A stretch of DNA of 28,497 nt from CAWEHT01 sp963808455 (GCA_963808455.1 CAWEHT010000258.1:1-28497); one strand, 5' to 3'; counted from the stretch's first letter, positions 16,876 to 25,000 are shown. The notes: generated from the sequence alone by a model not told the origin. Made by a program: numbers and translations.

Positions 16876-17790
16876 GTGCGGGAGACGGTGAAGGGCAATG
16901 TCTTCGAGTGGAGCGGGGGGATCGCGCGGGTGCTCAGGTGCAACCTGCGACCGCTGTGCCGCTTCTGCCCTTACTGGCGGGAGAAGGGCCAGACGCCCCT
17001 CACGATCGAGGAGGTCCTGAAGGGCGTGGCCTATATCCAGGCCCACGGGCTCAAGAAATTCCATCTGAGCGGGGGGACGACGCTGGGCAGCGACGGGCGC
17101 GACCTGCTGGGAATCGTCGAGGCCATCCGGGCCGCCGGCTTCGGCGACCTGGCGATAGAGGTCAATTGCGGCGCGGCGTTGTCGCTGGCCACCCTCAAGG
17201 AGCTCAAAGCCCTGGGCGTTTACCGGGTTAGCTCGGTGTTCGAGACGGTCAACCCGGGGCTGTTCAAGGAGATGAAACCCGGCGACGACCTGGAAGCCAA
17301 GAAGCAGTTTGCGATGCGGATCGGCGAGGCCGGCCTCCAGCTCGGGACGGGCGTGATGGCCGGGCTCGGCCCGGAGGGCGCCCGATACCAGGACTACGTG
17401 GATTTTATCTTCCACGTGAAGGGCTACGAGCACCTGGGATATGTCTACGTCACCAAGTTCTCGCAGTTCAAGGATATCCTGATGGAAGGCCATCCGGCCT
17501 GCTCGGCCGGCGAGGCGGCGCGGCTGATCGCCGTGATGCGGCTCGTGCTGAGAAATACGGATATTGGGTCGGCGGCAGGATGGGATTCCAGCGATCATCC
17601 GACCCCATTCATGGCCGGCTGCGGCAACAAGGCCGGCGGGATCCACGTCAACCGCATCACGCGCTACAAGGATGACCTGCCGGCCGACGAATACACCTTC
17701 GAAGGGGACATGGAGTTTCACAACACGATGGCCGCTACGGCCGCGCGCTACGCGGCCATGGGCGTGACCATCGTGCCTCTGCTGGCGTAA
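16876..17790 (+). CDS. Radical SAM protein with CX5CX2C cluster motif (BioB/HydE/HmdB-like)
   Basis: A SAM-cleaving [4Fe-4S] enzyme of 304 residues from this GTG. The cluster motif is C-NLRPL-C-RF-C (residues 22, 28, 31), CX5CX2C rather than the canonical CX3CX2C. The SAM-binding GGT/GGE-like turn is FHLSGGTTLGSDG, and the barrel ends NKAGGIHVNRI. The closest group by eye is the BioB/HydE/PylB/HmdB superfamily; HmdB is known for CX5CX2C. Similar coding sequence continues in frame upstream to 16741 (FEEILEKERERGNRVRDEAL ... CRVRETVKGNVFEW), matching the N-terminal helix of BioB-like proteins. No ATG, GTG or TTG exists in frame before 16876, and the preceding in-frame stop is that of the binding-protein gene. 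The true start may involve a frameshift or an unusual codon. Last gene of the uptake operon. Confidence 0.8.
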   Translation: MRETVKGNVFEWSGGIARVLRCNLRPLCRFCPYWREKGQTPLTIEEVLKGVAYIQAHGLKKFHLSGGTTLGSDGRDLLGIVEAIRAAGFGDLAIEVNCGAALSLATLKELKALGVYRVSSVFETVNPGLFKEMKPGDDLEAKKQFAMRIGEAGLQLGTGVMAGLGPEGARYQDYVDFIFHVKGYEHLGYVYVTKFSQFKDILMEGHPACSAGEAARLIAVMRLVLRNTDIGSAAGWDSSDHPTPFMAGCGNKAGGIHVNRITRYKDDLPADEYTFEGDMEFHNTMAATAARYAAMGVTIVPLLA

Positions 17791-17852
17791 AGGGCGCCTG
17801 GCCCTCGCGCCCGCAGCCCAGAGGCTTGGCTCCCCGAAGAGGTCCTTGCTTT

Positions 17853-17962
17853 GCCGGAGGCCGCCTGGCCCCCGGCAAGGTGCCCTGTTGTTTTTATGCT
17901 GGGGGCCGGCCTGGCCCCCAATCCCGCACTTTGCTACTTGCTGGGAGCCGCCTGGCCCCCAG
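17853..17962. repeat. Three tandem GC-rich hairpins after the radical SAM gene
   Basis: Each unit is built on the pattern GGGGGCC-GCCT-GGCCCCC: 17853-17876, 17900-17920 (perfect 8-bp stem, 5-nt loop) and 17941-17962 (9-bp stem with one mismatch). The first and second loops are separated by TGTTGTTTTTATG, a T-rich stretch that could make hairpin 1 a real terminator for the operon. The remaining sequence to 18062 shows nothing further. Confidence 0.6.
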
Positions 17963-18061
17963 GCGCCCCCCTGAACAGGCCGAATACATGGTGCACGGAT
18001 GTTCGGGGACATGGTGGACAGGTATCCAGCGTCACGAAGCTGGCCTCGCCCCTTGTCGTAG

Positions 18062-18113
18062 GGCCTGTGGGCAGGTGGGCAGGCCGCCAGGACTGCCCAC
18101 CTGCCCACAGGCC
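18062..18113. repeat. Perfect 20-bp inverted repeat
   Basis: GGCCTGTGGGCAGGTGGGCA at 18062-18081 is perfectly complementary to 18094-18113, with a 12-nt loop. It lies in a non-coding gap, so it may be a bidirectional terminator or the core of a small palindromic element. No target-site duplication was recognised. Confidence 0.7.
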
Positions 18114-18158
18114 AGCCGGCCCCCAGTGCCTAAACAGGGACCCCATTCGGTGACACCA

Positions 18159-18222
18159 GACGGATGCTTCGCTGGCGTTCCGCCGCGGCGCTGGTTGTCT
18201 CGCCCACCCGCTCAGCATGACA
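18159..18222 (-). repeat. Dispersed element of about 64 bp, copy B
   Basis: Read on the minus strand it starts TGTCATGCTGAGCGGGT and ends CAGCGAAGCATCCGTCT, matching copy A at 6572-6634 at both ends and in a central CGCGGCG. The two copies are in opposite orientation, both outside genes. Confidence 0.65.
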
Positions 18223-18375
18223 AATGCCTCTACCGAGGACCTTCCCTGCACATGCACTAGCAAGAAACGTGCGAAACCACCACGGGCACATGTGCCGTCA
18301 GGCGCTCGCCGAAGCGCACGGCGACACGCGGGGGCCACCTGGGCCGTGAGGCTCTGCGTTCCCCAGGCTACCGGC

Positions 18376-18452
18376 TTAACCGGTTGTTAACGGGGCATTA
18401 AGTATTCGGGTAACGCGGTGTTAACCGCAAAAGCAGCCTTCTCGACTATGCT
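18376..18452 (+). promoter_or_regulatory. Pho-box-like array of five TTAAC repeats with -10
   Basis: TTAAC-type pentamers start at 18376, 18387, 18398 (TTAAG), 18410 (GTAAC) and 18421, spaced 11, 11, 12 and 11 bp. The first and last read (C/G)TTAACCG. This periodicity and sequence match the direct-repeat Pho boxes bound by PhoB/SphR-type response regulators (cyanobacterial boxes are CTTAACCT-like with 11-bp spacing). TATGCT at 18447-18452, 21 bp after the last repeat, fits a -10 activated without a consensus -35. It would drive the gene at 18488. Confidence 0.6.
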
Positions 18453-18487
18453 GTTACGTAAGCAGTCCTTCGAGCAAGGAGGTATAG

Positions 18488-19054
18488 GTGCTCATGTCAA
18501 AGAAGTATTTGCTTATCGGCGCGGCCGTGATACTGGTGCTGGCGCTGGGAGTGGCAGGAGTGGCTATGGCGCAGACTGCGACACCGCGGGCAACGCCTTC
18601 CGGAAGGGGCATGATGCCGTTCATGGGCGGCATGGGGGCATTCGGCTTCATGGGGGGCAACGGGCAGCGCACGACCGACTGGTCAACCTTCGACGCGGAG
18701 GCAAGCACGCTCAAGATGCCGCCCGACCAGCTCTTCGATGCGCTCCACAGCGGCAAGAGCCTCTCGGAGATCGCGACGGCGCAGGGCGTTCAGCTGAGCG
18801 CCGTGCAGCAGGCGGCGCAGGCCGCTTCCAAGCAGCAGTTCACGAATGCCATCAACCAGGCCGTCAGCTCCGGCCGGATCACCCAGGACCGGGCGAACTG
18901 GATGCTGCAAGGCCTCCAGAACGGCTGGCTCGGCGGGGGCGGCTTCTTCGGCGCCGGCCGCTTCGGCGGCATGCGCTCCAATGGGACCTACCAGAGCAGG
19001 AGTGCCCGGCCGGCGTCGCCGTCACCCACGCCGACTTCTTCGCCCACGGCGTGA
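18488..19054 (+). CDS. Small secreted protein with helical repeat domain
   Basis: A protein of 188 residues from GTG 18488 (AAGGAGGT four nt upstream); ATG 18494 is an alternative two codons later. The signal peptide or anchor is KKYLLIGAAVILVLALGVAG, cleaved around AMAQ. Next is a Gly/Met-rich stretch (RGMMPFMGGMGAFGFMGGNG). A helical domain follows: LKMPPDQLFDALHSGKSLSE, IATAQGVQLSAVQQAAQAAS, INQAVSSGRITQDRANWMLQ. This pattern recurs in small secreted proteins of Chloroflexota and Gram-positives (DUF2680-like by memory). The tail is Ser/Thr/Pro-rich. The function is unknown. The upstream TTAAC array suggests control by a PhoB-type regulator; the Met-rich part could bind metal, but that is speculation. 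Confidence 0.8.
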   Translation: MLMSKKYLLIGAAVILVLALGVAGVAMAQTATPRATPSGRGMMPFMGGMGAFGFMGGNGQRTTDWSTFDAEASTLKMPPDQLFDALHSGKSLSEIATAQGVQLSAVQQAAQAASKQQFTNAINQAVSSGRITQDRANWMLQGLQNGWLGGGGFFGAGRFGGMRSNGTYQSRSARPASPSPTPTSSPTA

Positions 19055-19059
19055 GGCGA

Positions 19060-19087
19060 GGGAATAGGGAGCAGGGAATAGGGTATA
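19060..19087 (+). repeat. GGGAATA heptad repeat, cluster 1
   Basis: Four head-to-tail heptads: GGGAATA, GGGAGCA, GGGAATA, GGGTATA. They begin 5 nt after the stop codon of the upstream gene. The same heptad family recurs at 24552-24621 and 27953-27998. Confidence 0.8.
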
Positions 19088-19121
19088 GCAAGTTTCGCGA
19101 ACTTCTCCGTTTCCTGCCAAT

Positions 19122-19160
19122 TTCCCCCCGTCGGGGGGAACCAAAACGGTCCCCCCGACG
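19122..19160 (+). promoter_or_regulatory. Two mutually exclusive leader hairpins
   Basis: TTCCCCCC (19122-19129) pairs with GGGGGGAA (19133-19140). The same G-run can instead pair in CGTCGGGGGG (19129-19138) with CCCCCCGACG (19151-19160), extended by ACC/GGT around a five-nt loop. The two structures cannot coexist. They lie 34 nt upstream of the small gene at 19194, as expected of an attenuator or translational switch. Confidence 0.5.
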
Positions 19161-19193
19161 TCTTCATGATAATAAACGCAAACGGAGGATACC

Positions 19194-19319
19194 GTGCCTA
19201 TCATCTTGCTGCCAGCTCTCGTCGCTCTCATTGCCTGGACCATGTTGCCGTCATCGAACCGTGGCGACGTCAGCCTGAACGAGATCACTGTGCACGCTGA
19301 TCCCCGCCGGGACCAATAA
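19194..19319 (+). CDS. 41-residue membrane peptide
   Basis: The frame runs from GTG 19194 to TAA 19317-19319. GGAGG at 19184-19188, five nt before the start, is an ideal ribosome site and the main reason to call it. The peptide begins MPIILLPALVALIAWTML, one hydrophobic helix, followed by a polar tail (PSSNRGDVSLNEITVHADPR, ending RDQ). It is too short for routine gene calling. The position, 139 nt after the secreted-protein gene, suggests that both share the upstream promoter. No family recognised; single-pass regulators or subunits have this size. Confidence 0.6.
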   Translation: MPIILLPALVALIAWTMLPSSNRGDVSLNEITVHADPRRDQ

Positions 19320-19409
19320 GGACGGGGCTGCCTCGGGTGGGGAGGCCCCTGCCCTTACAGGCGCAAGAGAGGCCGCGGCGGGCGGGGTGCCTGCTGCCGG
19401 GAAGGATGA

Positions 19410-19450
19410 AACAGGGGGGACGGATCGAATAAGAATCCGTCCCCCCTGTT
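19410..19450. terminator. Perfect 16-bp hairpin
   Basis: AACAGGGGGGACGGAT (19410-19425) pairs perfectly with 19435-19450 around a 9-nt loop. It lies 90 nt after the small membrane-peptide gene and on the 3' side of the convergent peptidase gene, so it can serve both strands. A-rich and T-containing stem ends resemble a bidirectional terminator. Confidence 0.55.
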
Positions 19451-19470
19451 CGTTGCCGGATGGGACAAAA

Positions 19471-19510
19471 GTCAGCGTCCCGGTTCCTGATCGGGAACCG
19501 GGACGCTGAC
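19471..19510. terminator. Perfect 17-bp hairpin
   Basis: GTCAGCGTCCCGGTTCC (19471-19487) pairs perfectly with 19494-19510 around a 6-nt loop, 20 bp from the previous hairpin. The rest of the gap to 19655 is GC-rich, with a single TTATCCACA at 19553 that I do not count as an origin. Confidence 0.55.
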
Positions 19511-19655
19511 GCTGAAAGGGCAAAGGTGCCCGGCCCCGGCCGGCCCCCCGGCTTATCCACATGGGGGGCGCAGCCTGTGGGCCGGGTGCGCTGGAGGCCT
19601 GGTCGGGCCCCCTCTGCAGGCGGAGCCACCGCGGGGGAGGGGGCCGGGCGCGCAC

Positions 19656-21660
19656 CTACCTTCCCATAAGCGGGAGGTACAATTCGTCCGATAACACCGG
19701 GCAAAGCGATGCCGAGGACTTCGAGGTGATCCCGCTGAACCAGGTCTCGAAGGCCGTGTTGGCCGGCTCGCAGAGTGAGCCGCTGTCAAAATAGAACGAC
19801 GACAGGCTGGTCAGGTTGTACAGCGTCAAGGGCATGCGGCCGCTGATGTCGTTGCTCTGGATGTCGATGTAAGTGGCGCCGGTCAGGTTGCCCAGCCCGC
19901 CCGGCAGAGTTCCGCCTATGGAATTGCCGCTCAGCTCGAGCTGCGTCAGATCGGGCAGGTTGCCCAGGGCAGGCGGGATCGCGCCGGTGAGGTTGTTGTC
20001 CGACAGGCTCAGCGCCGAGACGTGCTCCCCGCTGCAGGTCACGCCGTACCAATCGCACGGATCAGGGTCCTGCTCCCAGCTATTGCTGTCTCCCCACCCC
20101 GGCCCGTTTGTGCCGGTGTAGAGCGCTGCCAGGGCCTGGCACTCGGAAGCGTATATGTCGGACTGGCTGTTGCAGCCGCTCCAGGTGCCGGGGACGCTTG
20201 TGGGCGTCGGAGTAGGCGTGGGCGTGGGCGTGGACGGCGTGGCCGAGACGGTCGGCACGACAGTCGGGAACACGTCGCTGGTCGGGGCCGACGGGACGGT
20301 CAACCCGTATGCGGCGGCGAAACCGTCGTAATTGGAATCGGGCCCAGAGGGCGTCGAGACCTGCACGTCATTCTGGACCATGTAGCCGCCGTCGGGGTCA
20401 GCGGCCAGCCCCGGGTTCGAGCCGTTCGCGGTGCCGGAGAGGAATTCGGTCGTGCCGTACTCGGCCAGGCTGACGACCTGGCAATCGTTATCGCTGTAGC
20501 ACTCCTCGGGCGCCTCGAGGATCCACTCGGCCGAATCCTCCTCAGCGCTGTAATACTCCTCGTCCGTGGCCGTCCAGCCCTGCGTTACGTCCTCGAGCTC
20601 GATGGTCCACTCGCTCGATCCCGTGTCCTTGATCTCGGCGTGCATCTGGTCACCGCCGTACACCGTACCGGCGTTCTGGAACTCGCTCTCGGAGGCGGGG
20701 AGGATCTCCCACCACGGCGTGTAGCTCACATTCCCGCTGCTGTCGTATTCGGCGTCAACGCCCGTCTGGATCAGGTCGCTGTTGTCGAAGCCATCGATGC
20801 CGATCCAGCTGGAAGCGTCGGTGCCGCAGGAGGTGCAGCCGGACGTAAGGGTCGGCACGACCCAGTTGCCGGTGATGTCGGTGTAGGTGCCCTCCGAGAC
20901 GGACTCATTGTAGCCGGGCACGGCGTAGCCTGACCAGTTCGAGCTATACCACCCGAAGTCCTGGGCGACGCTGGCGACGCCGGCGCCCCGCGCGCGGGGC
21001 CGCGCTGGGCGCGGCCTTGGGCGTGGCCGTGATGGCCGTGGCGGCCGCAGCCTGGCTGCCCGTCCCGGACAGCGTGATGGCGGCCGTGCCGGTCCCGACC
21101 GCGTGCAGCAGGGCGATGGAGTCTTTGGGCAGGTGGTAGCGCCCGGCCGGCTGCACCAGCACACCTGAGGCCGGCGAGATGGAGGCGATCCGCTGGCCGG
21201 CGGAGCCGTGCACGAAGAGGTAAGTATCCACCGGCACCGTGACGGTCTGGGCGGCCGAGGCGGCGCTCAGGGCGAGAGACGCATGGCCGTTGGAATGCGT
21301 CAGCCCGGAGGACAGCGCTGCCCCGCCGCCCGCCGCGACCACAGATACCGTGAAGCGCGTGGTCGCGGCAGCAGCCGCGCCGGTCCCGTTCATCGCGCTG
21401 CCCGCAGGCGTCGCGCTTGCAGACGCCGGGCGCCGCGTCGGGGTCGGGCTCTCCTCGCCGGAACGCGGCGTGGGCGTCACGGTTCTCGCTGCGGCGCGTG
21501 GCGTGGGTGTCGGGGTCTCGGCCCGGAGGCCGGCCGCGACGGCCTGGCTCCCGGCAGCGCCGCGGGAAGGCCCCGCGGCGAAGATGCCCTGGCCGGTCAG
21601 GCCGGCGAGCAGGAAAAGCGCGCAGGCCGGCAGGAGCGCCAGCCGCAGACGACGGAACAT
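19656..21660 (-). CDS. G1 (glutamic) peptidase fused to plant-type leucine-rich repeats
   Basis: A secreted protein of about 667 residues. ATG 21660 has GGAGGAAGG four nt upstream and starts a signal peptide (RLALLPACALFLLAGLTG). A Thr/Pro-rich stretch and a beta-rich prodomain-like segment follow. After a shift near 20990 comes an eqolisin domain: SSNWSGYAVPG, GNWVVPTL, SSWIGIDGFDNSDLIQTGVD with the catalytic-type Gln, YTPWWEILP, YGGDQMHAEI, and AEWILEAPEE with the catalytic-type Glu. Glutamic peptidases are acid-active endopeptidases. A TPTPTP linker leads to an LRR module with a plant-type cap (DPCDWYGVTCSGEHVSALSL) and repeats such as NNLTGAIPPALGNLPDLTQL. The C-terminus is LYLPLMGR. One frameshift; all expected catalytic positions remain. 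Confidence 0.85.
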
Positions 21661-22042
21661 CGATCCTTCCTCCATCGGGTGGCACGGGTCATTGCGACGA
21701 GCCGCGCCGGCCCCGAACCTCGAAAACCGCGCGCACCGTAGTCACGGCCCCCTCGTCGCCTTGAAAGGGCGGGGCAAGCCGGGATGGCCAACCACGGCTG
21801 GCGGGCGGCATAACAGAACGCGCGATAAGCCTGCCCGCCACCGCCGCGGGCCGAGTGCGATGCTGAAGTGCTGGCTGCGATGGGCGCAAGCCGGCGGCGG
21901 TGGCGATTCAGGACGTCCGCCTTAGATTATAGCAGGATCGTGTTAAGAAGTTATGTAGGTGACATTGGAGTTCCATTAGGATCGCGTAATCTGCAAGGGC
22001 CGTGACAGAAGTGTACCGAGATGCCGGCGTGAAAGGCTGCCA
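21661..22042. other. Leader and promoter region of the G1 peptidase gene
   Basis: TATAAT lies on the minus strand at 21931-21926 with no convincing -35, implying a 5' leader of about 260 nt. Within it CGCCACCGCCGC (21836-21847) pairs with 21894-21905 (12 bp). No gene is seen here, and no clear terminator for the subtilase gene that ends at 22043. Confidence 0.4.
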
Positions 22043-25000
22043 TCAGTTGCCCCGGAGCAGCGGCAGGAAGGCGCGCGACGTTCCGGCGCCGGGCGTGGCG
22101 CTTGGGAGGGGCGCGTACGCCGTGGGCGCATCCGCCGGCGTCGGGCTGGACGTGGGCGTGGCGGACGGCACCTCGGTCAGCCCGGCGGTGGGCGTCGCCG
22201 TGTCAAGAGGCGTGGGGGACGGCATGTCTGTCAGTGTGGGCGAGGGCGCCGGCGTCTCTGTTGCCGTCGCGGCAGGCGCCAGGGGGCTCGTCGCTGTGGG
22301 AGCTAGCTTTGCCGTAGGCGTGGCCGTGGCGCCCGGCGTGACCGTGCCGGTCGGGACAAGCGTGGCAGTTGCGGTGAGCGTTGCCACAGGCGCGAGAACC
22401 GCCGTAGGCGTGGCCGTGGCGCCCGGCGTGACCGTGCCGGTCGGGACAAGCGTGGCAGTTGCGGTGAGCGTTGCCACAGGCGCGAGAACCGCCGTAGGCG
22501 TGGCCGTGGCGCCCGGCGTGACCGTGCCGGTCGGGGCAAGCGTGGCAGTTGCGGTGAGCGTTGCCACAGGCGCGAGAACCGCCGTAGGCGTGGCCGTGGC
22601 GCCCGGCGTGACCGTGCCGGTCGGGACAAGCGCGGCAGTTGCGGTGAGTGTTGCCACTGGCGCGAGAACCGCCGTAGGCGTGGCCGTGGCGCCCGGCGTG
22701 ACCGTGCCGGTCGGGGCAAGCGTGGCAGTTGCGGTGAGCGTTGCCACAGGCGCGAGAACCGCCGTAGGCGTGGCCGTGGCGCCCGGCGAGGTCGTCGAGG
22801 TCGGGGTGAGCGTGGCCGTGGGAATGAGCGTGGCGGCCGGTAGAGCGGTGGCCGTCGGCGTGGCTGGGGGTGTCTGGGTGGATGTGGCCGACCTCGTTGG
22901 CGTGGCGGTTGCAGTGGGCGTGGCGGTTGCAGTGGGCGTGGCGGTTGCGGTGGGCGTGGCGGTTGCGGTGGGCGTGGCTGTGGGTGTCTCGGTGGGTGTG
23001 GCTGTCCTCGTTGGCGTGGCGGTGGCTGTGGCCGTGGTCGCAGCGGTGGGCGTGCCAGTAGGGGTGGCCGTGGTGCCTGCGGCTTCCTGCTCGGCCGCGG
23101 CCAGGGCGTCGATGAGGCCGGCGCCAACCGAGTCGGCGTCCCCGCCGCTCATCGATTGGGCGGTGGTCTTCAGCAGCGTGGCCGCAGTGCTGGGATCGAA
23201 AGCGAAGCCGGTTGATGAGGCTTCCTGCTTCAGCAGGGCGGCGACCCCTGCGGCATGCGGAGCCGCCGCGGAGGTGCCGTAGAAGCGATAGCATCCGCCG
23301 GTGTAGTCGTAGAAGAAAGTGGTGCAGCCGCCATCGGTGGCGGCCAGGCTCGGCTGGGAGATCGTGGCCGGCGTGATTGCCGCCGCGGCGGTCGTGCCGG
23401 TGACCGGGCCGAAGTAATGCGCTGCGGGACCGCGCGAGCTGTAGGTCTCGGGCGCGGCCTCCGAGTCGTAGGGCAGGGCCGCCACGCTCAGGCCGGACGC
23501 CGTCGCGGCGTGGCCGAAAACTGCCGGCCCGACGACGTCGGTGCCGGACGACGTGGGGTACTCGACACTGGTCAGGCCCGATGTGCCCTGCAGGAACACC
23601 CACTTGAAGCGCGGCGTGCCCGTATCGCCGCCCCCGCTGCCGGTGTAGCGGCAGACGTACAGATTGTAGCTCGCGGCCTGGCCGGTGGTATTCGTATAGT
23701 CAAAATACTCGAATGGCTCCTGCGTCCCGCTGGACCCGGTGTTGGCCTCCAGGCTGTCCGCGACGATGTAGCCCTGGCTGTTGACCAGGAACACGTCGAG
23801 GTCGGTGGTCACCCCGTACCAGGGCTGGGCCCACTGGAGATCGAGCTGGAGCGCTCCCTCGCTGGCGAGCGTGAGCCCATAGGTGATGCCGGTGCCGCCC
23901 GAAGAGTTGAAGTCATGGCAGGAATCGTAGCCCGCTTTGACGAGCACCGAGGGTGCAGTGGCAGGGCGGTAGGCGGCCGTTTCGTAGGAGGCGACGTCAT
24001 GCCCGTCCAGTATCTCATTGCCGTTGCCGGCCGCCGTGAAGTAAAGCGCGCCCGAGCCGACCACGTTCGAGATGGCGACGCTCACCGGCCCATCCTGGAA
24101 GAAGGGCTCGTCGAAATAGGTCTCGTCATCGGCGATGATATCGGCGCCCCAGGTTCTCAGCGCCTCGATATTAGCGGCGAAGTCGGTCTCGCTGGTTCAA
24201 CGCGGTGGCGAAGCCCAGGCTCGCGGCGGGCGCCAGGTCGTGTACGATCTGCAGCATGGCGCGCCCTTCGTCGGTGGGCGACGAGGCGGAATCTTCCTCC
24301 AGGACATGCACGGCGGTTTGGTACCTTGTTCCGCACGGGGTGCTCGCGCCGGGCAGGTCACCGCTGGCGATGTCCCCTGCAGCATGCGTCACCGCAGAGG
24401 TGTCGGCATCGTAGGAGTCGGACAGGATGCCGACCTTGATGCCGCTGCCATCGACGGAGTAAGCCGCCCGGGCCTTCGCCGCCTGGAGCTGGCTGTCGCC
24501 TTCCGACACGGCTACGCCCTGCGGGCAGGCATAGCTGGTGGCCGAAAGGGAGGAGGCGGGGAGAAGGGAATAGGAGGAAGGGAATAGGGAATAGGACGAA
24601 GGGAGTAGGGAAGAGGAAGCGGAGAGATTCGCCGCAGCCGCGCGTGTCACTGCGTGTGCTTGTTCCCCATTTCCCGGTGCTGGGTTGGCCAGCATGGGCG
24701 CAAGCACCTCGCGCACGTTCTGGACGGCCCCCAACGCGGCGATCTTGTCCAGGTCCGCCGGGTGGACGAAGGCGGTGACGTCACGATAGGCGCCGGACAC
24801 GTGGGCGATGGCGGCGCCAGAGCCGCGCAAAGCCTGCAGCGCCGCCGCGGCGGTTGTGGCCACGCGGATATCGACCAGCACGCGGCCCTGGGCGTCCTGC
24901 AGGAGCGCGCCCGCCCCGCCGGCCGGCAGGCTGAGGGCGCGGGCCTGCGCCGCCCGCGCGGCGCCGCCGAGCCCCGCAACGTGTGCCAGCGCGCCGAGGC

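Noticed and set aside
17826..18260. Plus-strand frame of 144 codons after the radical SAM gene
   Set aside because: It consists of the GC-rich hairpins and the dispersed element; no ribosome site or domain.
19553..19561. TTATCCACA, a perfect DnaA-box match
   Set aside because: A single box without neighbours, AT-rich unwinding region or dnaA/dnaN genes; likely chance.
21689..21725. GTCATTGCGACGAGCCG, a possible third copy of the dispersed element
   Set aside because: Only the first few bases resemble the other copies, and the opposite end (GCGAAGNATC) is missing.
22002..23282. Long plus-strand frame encoding Val/Ala/Gly repeats
   Set aside because: It is the reverse of the Thr/Ala/Pro stalk of the subtilase; the repeat unit length of 90 bp keeps every frame open. 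It has no signal peptide or ribosome site.
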